From the NCBI RefSeq assembly GCF_030463535.1, contig NC_132894.1, positions 11,613,933-11,677,932 of the forward strand: a stretch of 64,000 nt of DNA. Direction: 5' to 3'. The stretch comes from Salminus brasiliensis (taxonomy: Eukaryota > Chordata > Actinopteri > Characiformes > Bryconidae). The translations under genes and the position numbers were made by a program. Under the pieces are notes generated by a model. That model was given only the letters and a program-made list of their open reading frames with translations. It was not told where the DNA came from and ran no database searches. Below, in pieces: positions 46,936 to 58,489 of this stretch; the stretch's first letter is position 1, and every line of letters starts with the position of its first letter.

Positions 46936-48289
46936 TTTAGCTAGCGCTTTTTCTGTGAGAGTGAGGTAGGTTTCTGGTTACCTAGCATATTAGCCAAGTA
47001 AAGAAGACCATGCCTGAATGGCCGGTTAGTTTGAACAAATGTCCTAAAAAAGGATTTTAGACTAGCATTGCTAGCTTAGCATGTTTTACTAAACAATTTA
47101 GCTGATCCTGCTTAGCTTGCTAGCACACTTTCAGCTGAATGCAAACTACATTTCTGAGGCAAGGGTGTGACACTTTAGTCATGCATTTAGCATGTTGCTA
47201 ATGCAAACACCCATCCTTAATTGTTAGCTACATTAGCCTAATTGCTACAATGCACTAAAGAAGAGAGCCGAACTTCAGACATTGGGCATGTTCTGGATGA
47301 TCGAGTGCAGTTAACTGCACATGGTTTGGGCATGACATTGTGCCCCCTCAAGAAAATCGTATGTATGATACCCCTCCTTGTAGCCCATCATGATTAAGAT
47401 CAGGAGCAGGGAAACGCAAACCAAAATCAACACACCGGCAGGCTCCTCCACTTACAGTATGAATCCAGCCCATTGTTTTCCTGCACAGTGAGAGTGCTGA
47501 GCACACATTCTGTTAAAGGGAGTGTGGGAATCTAAAGAGAATGCTCCTATTTTCCTTACTGCACATGCAAATCAATAAGCACTGTTCAGACATGTGAATC
47601 AGGCCTCTATACTGCGGCTGCGCCTGAATTATAGAGCGGTGAGACTTTATACCGTGCGAACAACAAGCAGTGAACTCTCAGTCTCTTGCTTTCCCATTGC
47701 ACATGTCATCTATTTAAGGAGGCACACCCAAGACTCCCCTCTCCCTCTCTCCCTTCACACACCCTCATGCACACATACACACACACTCACACACACATAC
47801 TCACACAAACACATGCTTCTCCAGCTGTTACAGCAGGGGCACTGGAGAGGAACTCTTAAGGAAGGTTTCCCAGAGCTGTCAGCAGTTCTTCCTAGTTCGT
47901 TTGAAATAAATCATCCTCCCAGCCTCGTAGAGGCCCGGCCGAAACCATGTGGGAAAGCAGTCTACATCAAGGTTCTGACCACCAGAAGTGAGGGCAGTCT
48001 AGGACAGAGTGCATCATCAGCATGACCTAATACCAGGTAAAGCTTAAAGCAGTGGTTCAGACAAAAATTAAATGTAGGGCAGAGTGGGTCCCAAATTAAT
48101 GCAGGGCAAAATGAATCACAGACTTTTTATCTTCTCATCTTCTAACGTTTTCACAGTAGCACAGTAGCGACCTAATCTGTGAATTCTGACAGTAATCGAA
48201 GGGAGATGATTCATCCTGAAGATTGAGTTGTGTGTGTAAGTCGCAGAATGAACACTTGCACTGATGAGCTATTGTGAAGAACATTGATT

Positions 48290-48755
48290 CTCTTTGTCTA
48301 CAGTGGCATCTGTCAAGGAGTGCGATAAATTACACAGCCAGTAAGTGCTTGAAGGTGATGTTTCACAAAGCAGGAGAAATGGGTATTAGGTATTAGGACA
48401 TGTGCCACATAACAAGAGACCAAGACAAGAGCCAAATTGTGATGGCAAGATGACTAAAGGGTCAGAGCATCCCTAAAACAACTCGTGGCAGGTCTTGTGG
48501 GGTTTTTCCAGTATGCAGTGGTCACTACCTACCAAAACTGGTCCAAGAAAGGACAATTGGGTTATGGGAATCTCCAAGGCTCCATGGAGGCCCCATCCCA
48601 CGACTTACATGACTAAGGATCTGCTGCTAACGTCTTGGTGTCAGATAAAACAGGATGCCTTCAGAGGTCTTGGAAAGTCTGTTGTTGTAGCACAAGGGGG
48701 ATCTACTCAATATTAGGCAGGTGGTGTGAATGCGATGGCTGTTCGGTGTATTAAT
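48290..48755 (+). mobile_element. Tc1-type element, internally deleted copy
   Basis: Carries the TACAGTGGCATCTGTCAAGG left part, GCCAAATTGTGATGGCAAGA, CAGTGGTCACTACCTACCAA and TCCATGGAGGCCCCATCC. It ends with AGGATCTGCTGCTAACGTCT and a right end reading TTAGGCAGGTGGTGTGAATG. The middle of the transposase gene is missing, with a breakpoint close to that in the 19538 copy. Confidence 0.8.
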
Positions 48756-51024
48756 TCTCCCTGTCAGTGCAGTATTATTTTTAAGCATATAAATCACTGA
48801 CAGTGACCACCAGGGTAAAGTACAGCCTCCTCACAGTGGGGTTAGTTATAATTCTATAGGGTGCGAGGCGATATCTATAAGGAAAATCTCAGATGTGTAT
48901 CTGGACAGGACTAATGTTAACAGACCTTAACAGATCAGAGTTCAGTAATGCAGTTGCTGATTAAGCTTGTTTTTAAGCTTCATTTTCTCAGAGGATGAGG
49001 GAGAAAAACACATTTACATGTATGCATTTGGATGATGGAAATAAAATCACAGAGGAAAATATACCCTTCAGAATAAAGCTAATGCTTCCCAATTCCCAGT
49101 CCATTTTTATTTGAAGCAAAGATGTGCAGAAAATTGTTTTTCCAATGTTAGAGCTACAAGACTAATCAGCTAAGTAGCAGATACTCAAGCCCTACCCTTT
49201 AGCACTGCGCAAAGCACCTAAGTCATCACACATTTGCTTAACTTGCATCAAGGTGTTATGTAACTTTAAAAAGACTTGCTTGTGTGTTTACGTGCATACT
49301 GTGACATACTGCTATCTATAAAAACAGACAAATGTTCTTAGCATTGCTAAAATAGTAATAGCAGCTATTGTCAAGCATTGTCTTGTTTGTATTTTTGCCC
49401 ATACAAAGTCAGAAACCACAATAAAAGTCTATTTTCAATTACTTAAGAACTTGTTTGAGGCAAGTGTGTGATTTAGGCATGCTGTTTTCACAGCGCTAAC
49501 TAGGAAGGTACTAGCTGAAGCTTCCCTATATATCTCAGCATCATATCTCAACTACATTTTGGGTGAGGTTGAGGTTTTGCCATACTGGTGCTTTAAGGTC
49601 AAAAGGAATGCATAGCCGAAGCCTCACCGATCACTTACTTGCCTATTAGTTATTTGATGAAGGCAGTTAGAGAAGACATTAGTGTCATTTAGCTCTATGC
49701 CCTTAGAACACTGAACCTCCTTCCAAATGTAAAAGCTACCATTTCACCGGGCCATGTGCTAAAAATAGGAGGGAGGGATTTCCTAAAGCTGTGAAAGGCT
49801 GAATAATCTGCTGCTGAGTTCCACCCATGGCTGTGGAGAGCAGCGCTTAAGTACATGCTTTAACACAGACAGCAGCTCAAGGCCCACATTCAAGGCAATT
49901 GACTGTCATTAGCGTCGCCCTGAGCAAACAGTTCACAGTGGTTAAACTGCAGGCAGACAGTGATGGAGACTTGCTGCTTCAGGGAATGACTGTTAATGAG
50001 AATGTTAGGAAATGTTGACAAACATGTGAGCACAACTCAGCTGTGCAGCTTTCGAGGCATCAGACGAACCCACAAGTGCTCTGGTTTCATAGCCCTTTTA
50101 GCAATCGCACAGGTATAATGTTGGACTAGGTTCCAGCTAGTGATAGTCCGAACTGCAGAAGTTAGTTTCCAAATGTAGCACTGTATCAGATAATGTTATG
50201 TTATGTTTGCTTACTAAAGCTAATGACCCCATGTTCCCTGAGTACTGCTACTGTATGCTAAAAGAAGGATTAGCTTGTTTTGACTGAAACAGTTTGTTCT
50301 GTTCTGCATTTACAATTTTTATAAATGTTGACCAGACTGAAACTACATTTCCAGAAAGGACACCTACTAGAGATGTAACAGTACAACATATCAGATAGTA
50401 CTAAATTGTATCACCATAAAATGCAACATATTGTACTGTACTGTCACTAGCATGTCACACGGCATTCTGCCGTATAAAGACCACTGTGTCATATAGAGCC
50501 TGTTTACACGGATCTTCAGATGAAATGGCAGGTCAAAGACAGATCTTGTACACATTTAACAGTGTCTTACATTTAACACTAACCTTCTCTTGGTCTTTCT
50601 CTCATATGCTTGTGCGTTCACTCGCGCTCATGCTTATTTACTGGTATATGAGAGTTTGCTCCCTTGCAGTTTAAATAGTTTGCACATTTTTTGATAGAGC
50701 TGTTAGGGGAATGTGAGAAGCATCTATTGTTATACTGTGTTGTAGAAACCCCACTATTCCTCTAATCTGTTCACAGTCTAGGGACAGTTTTGATGAGGAA
50801 CCATTGTTTCCAGGAAGTAAATCAGAAATTATGTGGTGTGCTTTTTATGCGGGAAGGTAAAATCGGCCCTCATCTGGTCACACTGGGGTCACACAATTTT
50901 ATTGAACTGACAGTCCACGTAGATCAGATGCATGGTAATGCATCAGGCCAAGTTCTGAATTATCTGAATTGTTTCACCCCTAAAACATACTGTTTACTTA
51001 ATTTCAGAAACTCAGTTCATAACA

Positions 51025-51165
51025 GAATAGAATGTAGCTGCAATGCCTTGCTTGAAAGGTTGGCTGCCTCATGTCTCACTTTTGCATGTTTTTTTTTACT
51101 GACTGGCACATGACAGACTTTGTAAGACAAAGGAGTGCAAAGGTCAAGCCAGTTCAAAGACAGCT
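51025..51165 (+). repeat. local direct duplication, copy 1
   Basis: Shares CAATGCCTTGCTTG, TTGCATGTTTTT, TTTACTGACTGGCACATGAC and GAGTGCAAAGGTCAAGCCAG in order with 52320-52475. Neither copy is coding and neither resembles the other repeat families here. Confidence 0.75.
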
Positions 51166-52319
51166 ACTGCCATAGCCTAAGAGTGTAGTTGCTATGTTGC
51201 TCAGCACTACTTTGAGTCTAGCTTGGGGCCAAATTTAGTTATTTTCATACTGTGTTCTGAAAATGATGCCCCCAAGGTGGGCTTCTTTTGATTTTCCAGC
51301 ACCTTCACTGAAATCCTGCTAAACATGTTTCTCTCCTTCTTCTACACTTCTCATTTTTCTTGGCACTTCCAGTTGTTCTCTCATATTCTGAAGAACAACT
51401 GTCCTCCCACCCATTCTTCTCTTTTCCCACCCCTCTCTGACTGATGGTTGACCCTGTCTCTGATTTTCAGAAGAACTTCAGCAAAAACAAGTATTGTGTT
51501 TGGATATGCAAGGGTTGTTTCCTGGGAAAGTTCTGAAAAGTCTCACACCAAAAAAGAAAGTGGTGGCCTCCCTCTTATTAAATGTGTCAGATTGCAAAGT
51601 AGGATAATACTTAAATGTCAACAACTGGAAATGTCATTGATCAAGCCATAAATGTCAAAACTCAAAAATGAGCAACAAAAATTTACTTCTGTGCAAAGCT
51701 AATTTTCAAATGTCTTTATGGGAAGTATATTAGTGCTAAGCTAACTCTGTTGCACATAAACATTTGGTTTGTTATGGATTAAACCCAACATCCTAAGTGT
51801 GTAAAAGACATGCCATATGTTTTAAATAAAACGTGTTCTGAAGCCTAGTTAGACTATGGCTCTTATTCACAATCACATATCAAGAACTTCCAGTCTTTTT
51901 TTTCTCTGACAAAATTGGTTCCATCCATTGTAAAAGACATGATCGGATGATTCCTCTGTCACGTCCTAATTATGTTGCTAGTTAAGCTGATGCATTAGGC
52001 CTGCTTCTGACATAATAACCAATGGGAGAACTAGCCTTTCTGTATCTACCTAGATACCACAAGGACCAGCCAATGGCAAATATTATTTCAATATTATTGA
52101 ATTGTACTTTATTTGATTTGGTATTTAATTAATGACTACATAAAATGTTGATATGACAACGGGGCTACTTCAATATACAGGATCTGGTACTGGTCTTAAT
52201 GCAAGTGAGACATTACAATATTGCGGGCCTTTGCTTAAAGACTTTTTCTCTAACTGGACCTTATTGAATTTTCTTTAAATATCCCTGGTCTAGAAGGTCC
52301 TGAAGGTACTAAATCAATG

Positions 52320-52475
52320 GAATTTAGCTACAATGCCTTGCTTGCAAGGTTTGCTGGCCCGTGTCATATCACCTTTGCATGTTTTTGTTTACTGACTGGC
52401 ACATGACAGACAAAAAAGCCTTTGAACAGTCCTCATTCAAATGGAGTGCAAAGGTCAAGCCAGTTCAAAATGTTA
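52320..52475 (+). repeat. local direct duplication, copy 2
   Basis: Second copy of the 51025 segment, 1.3 kb downstream in the same orientation. About 25 extra bases (near 52415-52440) lie before the shared GAGTGCAAAGGTCAAGCCAG block. Confidence 0.75.
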
Positions 52476-52479
52476 CATG

Positions 52480-54599
52480 CTAAATGAAGCAGGAACGAAT
52501 TTAAACAGAAACCATGACATCATTGCTTTTTTAATGATTGTCTGTTATTGTTGACAACTGGGGTCTGTTAAATGCAGTGTCAGTGCTTTCCAACAGTGTG
52601 ACACAAGTTGGCTCAATGAACCATCAGAAAAAGCTCTTGTAGAACATTCTGAAAGTTCCTGAAAACTATGCTAGAAGACAGACTGTGAGGAATCTCAGCA
52701 CCTATTAACAGAAGTGACACTGCTAAAGATGGAGCCAAAGATTTGCACCAGTGAACGCCCCCCCCTTCTGTGTCCTTGCTCTTTACAGGCAGATGCTATC
52801 GTGCCAGATCAAGCAGCGAGTGATCAGGGCCCCATTTCCTAGAAGACAAGGAGTGACCTTTGCTCTAAAACAGTGTGAAACTCTGCTGACATTGGTTTCT
52901 TAGCTCCACAACATGCATGCACATGTTGGTCTATAGCATGCTAGCACAGCTTAGTTTAGGAGTTAGACCTGGATTAGACAACAGCTCATTTCACCAAAGC
53001 TGGCACTAGCTTAATGATGGTTCTTGCAAAAGGACAACTCAAGCACTTGTCCATTGTCCTTTCTGCTGACATAGCCTTTTTTTCCGTAACTAACAGTTAA
53101 CGGTGTGTATTTTGATCACTCCCCTGGGAGAAATTCATCAATGGCATTATGCCATAGAGAGGCTACATGACAGGACTGTGAGCGGAAGTGACCATGGCTC
53201 CAGTGACAAAGGGGTATTGTCCTGCTGCTGGGTAAGACTTGGGAATCAGCGTCGTGGGGAGAGCCCAGCATTGACCAGCATGACAATGAAGTGGACAGCG
53301 CCAGGAGAGAGGGAGGGAAGAATAGAGCTATGAAAAGTGGGGGGTTGCCTGGCCAAGGTTGTTCTGCTTCGAAGGTGGCCACCTCTCCATCTCATTGCCT
53401 TTTTGTTTAATCCTGGAGGAAGCAGGGATTCGCTCTTTTCTCAGAATCCCTGCCACCCCCAACACAATGGGAGGAAGACATAAAAAAGTTAGAGACCACT
53501 CAAAGGGGGCTTCGGTGGACAGTACACTCATTAATAATAGTGTATAATAATAGGTCATTATATATGAAGAACTGCATGCACTTTTTAGTTTATTTGCACC
53601 TACATCTGCTGCATGACTCCATCAGCAGCAGCTGTATACTAGTACCGAGTGAACTCATAAACGTGCACAGATAGATCAGCAAGGGAGTGCTTTCAGGGCA
53701 TACAATGTACTGAAAGAAAAATAAAAGGTTTAGAGCACTGGGGGAAAAGTGCTGGCCACAGCCCAGGGTTCAGAACATGATATGCCAGGACACATCTCTC
53801 AAAGACCTTGCATAACAGAGCACGAGTATTAAGGCATCTCTAACTTGGATTAAGCTACTGTGAGGGTCATGCTCGACCAAATTAGAAAACTGTGACTTCT
53901 GCTATGCTAGAACAGGACAGTCTATAACTAGCTACAGCTATTGGCATCAGGTAATGCAGGCACACACTGTGACTGCTAGCCTGCATAACCTTCTTATGAA
54001 CCCGGCAGCCCGGCACAGTTCATACTCTTAATCTCTCAAGTTTAAGACTGAAGAAGTTAGCCTATATCTGGTGCATTTAACAGACCCATTTTCTCTTATT
54101 TTGCAAATCATACAGCACAGCTTGACTTTGCATGCATCATTCAAGTCATCAGGCATCCACAAGCAGCGGCAACGTGTCCATCATGCACACTGCTCGCGGG
54201 GTCAGGTTACCTCCATGCTGCTGGTCATGACAGGAAGTGAGACTACTGACAGTCACGACTCGCGTGAGGCATCACGACATGGCTGGTCGGCTGAATACTG
54301 ATCACACTGCCAAAGTGGGACACGGTAACAGCGTGACAGACATAGCAAACGAGCCATTCACCCCCACCTAACGGCAGATCAGCCCTGCAGGACAAGCTCG
54401 CTTAAAACAAAAGTCAGCTCTCATGACTTGAAAGGCACATAACAGCGCAGTGCTACTGGATACGGAGCAACTCCAGTCGTAAATCACTCGTTCTTATTTT
54501 TAGACCATGTTCAGGCTGCACAGGTTTTGTTTTTTAAACATGTAAAACGCCTTAAATCTTAATGTGAAATGCTATTTAAAAAGGTCTGAATCTGTGTGT
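52480..54599. other. gene-free region
   Basis: No recognisable element or gene. Open frames at 53103-53558 on both strands overlap each other and resemble nothing known to me. Confidence 0.5.
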
Positions 54600-55030
54600 T
54601 CAGGCAGAGAGCTCTGCTACAGATACGGTGGTTACTGTGGTAACGGTAAAGGCGTGGGCACGCCGTCTTGACGTGTCGCGTCATGTGACGTCGAATATTT
54701 GCAGTGAAAAAAAACGTAATATTTTTTTTATTTTATTTATCCGTTCAAAACAAACAAAAACCGAGTTTTTGGTTGATTATATTTGTAAATAAAATAAATG
54801 AAAATAAATAAATAATACATTTCCAAACGATATGTAAGAGTCTGGATCCGCGGTGACTGTGTGAACCCAGTCTTACAGCCACATCCACCGCTCTCGCAGC
54901 TGTGGGTGCGTCGTTCCACAGCACAGCGGCAGATGGACGGATGGACGCGTCTGGCATCGCCATCAGGACAGCAGCCTGCACCGTTCCCATGCTGCTGCAA
55001 TCCAGTCCCACCTAATAGCCCCCCACCCCA
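54600..55030. promoter_or_regulatory. CpG-rich, CRE-rich island
   Basis: Contains GTTACTGTGGTAAC (54631-54644, X-box-like inverted repeat), TGACGTGT (54669-54676), CGTCAT (54679-54684) and TGACGTCG (54686-54693). After an AT-rich gap comes a CpG-rich block at 54845-55000. Both strands have open frames there: plus from 54861, minus from 55000 and 55011. Potential acceptor/GTAAGA signals exist, but no frame resembles a protein I know. It could be a promoter with first exon, or an isolated CpG island. Confidence 0.4.
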
Positions 55031-56074
55031 CCCCCAGCACGATGTTGCAGGGTTTTATTTAGAGTATCGTTATCTTAAGCTTGTAGCCTTTGTCTAATAA
55101 TTAATTTCGAATAAATAATGAATTCATAATTATTAATTAATTTGAAAACAACATTTTTTAATCGTGTGGTATGTCGTGTGGTAAGTAAGTGATTATTTGC
55201 TCAGTAAAACACTAATATTAAAATAAATATCCTGGTTTGGTAAATCAGTGCTTAATGATGTTAAATCAGGTGATCTGTTAATGGAACTGAACAAATCCAT
55301 GAGCTGTGGTCCAGGGTGGTCCAGGAGACCCAGATCTGAACCCAAGCTTTGTTCTCCAAACTACCTACAACTACAAGATATCAGCTACTTTTTTCCAAGT
55401 GAGAAATTCTTGTTCTTTTCTACTGTATTTATGGTTATTATCTGTTGTACATAGTTTTCAATGCTAGTATATTCTGCAGCGAGTGTTTAATGCAAACTGT
55501 TTAATGACAAGCCTATAATGCAACAATAACAGTCACTTCATTGTATATTTAATGAAGGCTACTGCTTTGATACATGTAGCAGTGCAGAAGCAAGTTCCTC
55601 ATCATTGCAATGGTATTTTACAGTCACTCTGACTGTAAGGGAGACCAAAGAGCCTTTCAAGGTAAAGTGGCTATTCCATGGTGATTGAAGTCTTGTCTTC
55701 TCCAATGTGGTGAGCTTTAGGCCTTGGGCCCAGAGGGGCTAGTCATAGATCAGCAATCCAGGAGCGATGCCTGAAATGCAGTGACAGTGCATCACAGGAA
55801 TGCTGCAGCATGCATTCTGCTTTATCCGTTTTGGAGTGTGAGCTCACCCGACACATTTTGTTCAGTGGTCACTGACTGGAAATTGTTCATGGGCTAGTGT
55901 GTACTAACCTGGTTCCTGCATTCAGCCACACTGACCCCGTGATCATGTCAGTAAAACATTTGGCAGGTGCTTTAGTGGAAGCTAAGACCAGCACCCAAGG
56001 GCTTGTTCACAATGTCACTTTGCCCCCTTGCTCTATTGATTCAAAGCCAGGACTCAACACCTCTCTATTATGCA

Positions 56075-56098
56075 GTGTGTGTGTGTGTGTGTGTGTGT
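56075..56098. repeat. (GT)n microsatellite
   Basis: Twelve GT units. Confidence 0.95.
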
Positions 56099-56384
56099 AA
56101 ATTGCCAAGCAATTTAAACAGGCACAGTTTGGGGAATTAATTTACCTGTTATTTGTATATTTATGTATATTCTTTGTATCTTGTAATCTTTTATATTGCA
56201 GAAGTATTGTATATTGTTTGGTAACTACTATGTAACCGATGTACTTATGAGAGTGAGGAATTGAAGTTTAGTCCACATGTTTGTTTATTTTCTAAGTGAG
56301 GTTATGGTTTTTATACATGTTGAGTTCAGTAAATAAATATAAATTCTGCTCTACAATAAGCAGGAAAATTAATTAATTCAATTA

Positions 56385-56600
56385 TCCGCTCATCTGCTTC
56401 TTTCTGGTCACATTCATGTGATGTGGTGGGCCCGAAGCCTACCTGGGATCATTGTATGCAAGCTAAGAATACCCCCTGAACAGGGCACCAGGCCATTGCA
56501 GGGTACCACACTCACACACTTGTTCAGTCACACCTAGACTGCAATTCAGCACAGCCAACTCACACAGACACTGGGAGAACACACCAAACATCTCAATCTT
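56385..56600 (+). repeat. dispersed retroelement-tail repeat, longer copy
   Basis: Same block order as 31685 (CTCATCTGCTTCTTTCTGGT, AATACCCCCTGAACAGGGCA, CCATTGCAGGGTACCACAC). It extends into CAGTCACACCTAGACTGCAA and ACACTGGGAGAACACACCAA. Confidence 0.65.
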
Positions 56601-56604
56601 GTTT

Positions 56605-56775
56605 CTGGAGATCTACCATGGAAAGTTCGGGTGCCACACACCTGGATCTAATATTCAGAGGCCCCTGAAAGACTTCCTTCATGACCAAGATCAGGTGTCT
56701 TACACCATGGATCAGGCTAAACTGGGTGCAGGGTGGTAAATCACCAGGAACAGGACCAACTTACTGTCATTTAGA
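56605..56775 (+). repeat. MITE-like repeat with complementary ends
   Basis: The left end reads TTTCTGGAGATCTACCATGG and the right end GGTGGTAAATCACCAGGAAC, imperfect inverted ends around a short AT-rich centre. The interior CACACACCTGGATC and GATCAGGTGTCTTAC also mirror each other. A non-coding DNA-element derivative. Confidence 0.6.
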
Positions 56776-57279
56776 AAACCAAGCAAACATGACATTTGAA
56801 CAGGGGTGTCCTAACTGTTCAACTATATAGACGTCCCGCCACATAGAATCCTAAATACTAGAAAAGTTCACACTAGCATATTTTCAAACAACCCGCTTGG
56901 TTCTCTTGTGTGAGTGTGTTCTGTTATACAACCAATCGCAAATTCATTTACTTCATGATCAGCTCTCACGTTCCCAGCCATGCTGTTCTCCCACATGGCC
57001 CAACCTTTGGCCTCAAGAGCTGTGAACAGGCAATCTAACACCAGCTTTTATTAGGATCAAGTATGCCACTTCATCTCCCTTTGCCAGTCTTACCCATGAC
57101 GATATGCAGCGTGATCTCCGTGACCTCCCACAGATTACACATACAGTTATTCAGTGTAGGGGTGTACATTTCTGAGCTCACAGTGAATCGATTTGATTAC
57201 AGTTGATTAGTTAAAGATAAAATGCAGCATGTAATCTCAGATTTCATCATGATATGATTCATTTCGATTATTGTTGCTA

Positions 57280-57425
57280 TCCAATGAAAAACATAGATCT
57301 TCAAAATGGCAAGTTTACTGGAGAAGGAAAAAATCTCATTAACTCTGAATAGAAATAAAAAAATAAGTGTTTAATCCAAGTGATTTAGAACATTTCTATT
57401 GGTCCATTTATCCGGCTAAAACAAT
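57280..57425 (+). repeat. dispersed unclassified repeat (family R1), partial
   Basis: TTCAAAATGGCAAGTTTACT, AACTCTGAATAGAAATAAAA and TCTATTGGTCCATTTATC correspond to the copy at 32605. Confidence 0.55.
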
Positions 57426-58489
57426 AAGCAAACAACAACAACAAATCACACAAAAATTATGTTTTTCATTGGACATCAGAAATATGATATCTAATTATAA
57501 ACAATCTTATTATAATAAAATAATTGGTTATGGTTTGAAAAATGAAAGCAGTTGAATCTTTGCCATCAGATCGGTCCATTTATTTATGCATGTATGTATG
57601 CATTTACTTCCACAACCCTATTTTTATTGTATAAAGACTAGACCCTGACAAATATTCTGCTCCCTGAAAGACATTTTCAGTCGGTTCTGAAACTAAAATG
57701 GTTTAAGGATTTCTAAAATGAACATTTTAAAGCAATTAAATTGTAATCTTTTTCCTAGAAGTATACCTTCAAGCCAATAACCATTAAAAACTTTATTTTA
57801 ATGAGTGCAACATTTAATTTTAATACCTTGCAATACCGTTTTTTATGACCTATGACTCGAAATACTTTAAAATGGCCTTGAGAGATTCAAGGACAAATGA
57901 ATAATAGTGGCGCGTGACTGTGGATTGAACTGGGTGACTGCAGCCATTATGAAGAGTGAGAGATACAGTAATAATACAGTGCCGCAGTCTAAAGTCCAGC
58001 TAACCACACTCTTGGTCTGCAGCTTATGCAAAACAAACACAGCATACATGTTCAGGCAGAGGACACCAAAACAAATGACCACGGAGGTGAGCTTGGGATG
58101 TATCTGAAGACACATGCATTTATTGGAAGTAAAACTGTGCTGATACATCTGGTTCCACATCTGAAATGATTAGAATTAAAGACACAAGATTTTATCCCTA
58201 AATGTGCACCGTGGCACATTGTGCACTTTTCTATAATTGCGGTATATGTAGATAACTGGCTTCCTATTTGGCAGGAATGCTCCAGGCTCAGAGGGCCCCA
58301 CGAGCCTGTGTAAAAGGTCGGTATGTGCAGAGGCCATGGGAAAAGAACAGCTTGCTCAATCCATGTTCAGTTTCTTAGAAAGTGATGCGCACCGTCTTGC
58401 AATAACTGTCCAAATCACCTGGTGTTGATTAGACTTTGCTCTGAAGTCGCTTTGTCTGCAGCTGGGTGCTTCATTAAAGCCTATTCTAC

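Larger units (their letters stand above)
43260..51020. other. gene-free region with scattered elements
   Basis: Between the listed elements at 45165, 45836, 46632 and 48290 the sequence is AT-rich and non-coding. Several stretches are rich in TTAGC/GCTAA words (44095-44360, 46930-47250, 49140-49580) and may be diverged copies of one repeat. Confidence 0.5.

Noticed and set aside
54737-55011. Cys-rich minus-strand protein (CRC, CESGGCGCK)
   Set aside because: The overlapping minus and plus frames are equally open because of the CpG-rich composition, and the cysteine spacing fits no domain I know. Kept only as an undecided island.
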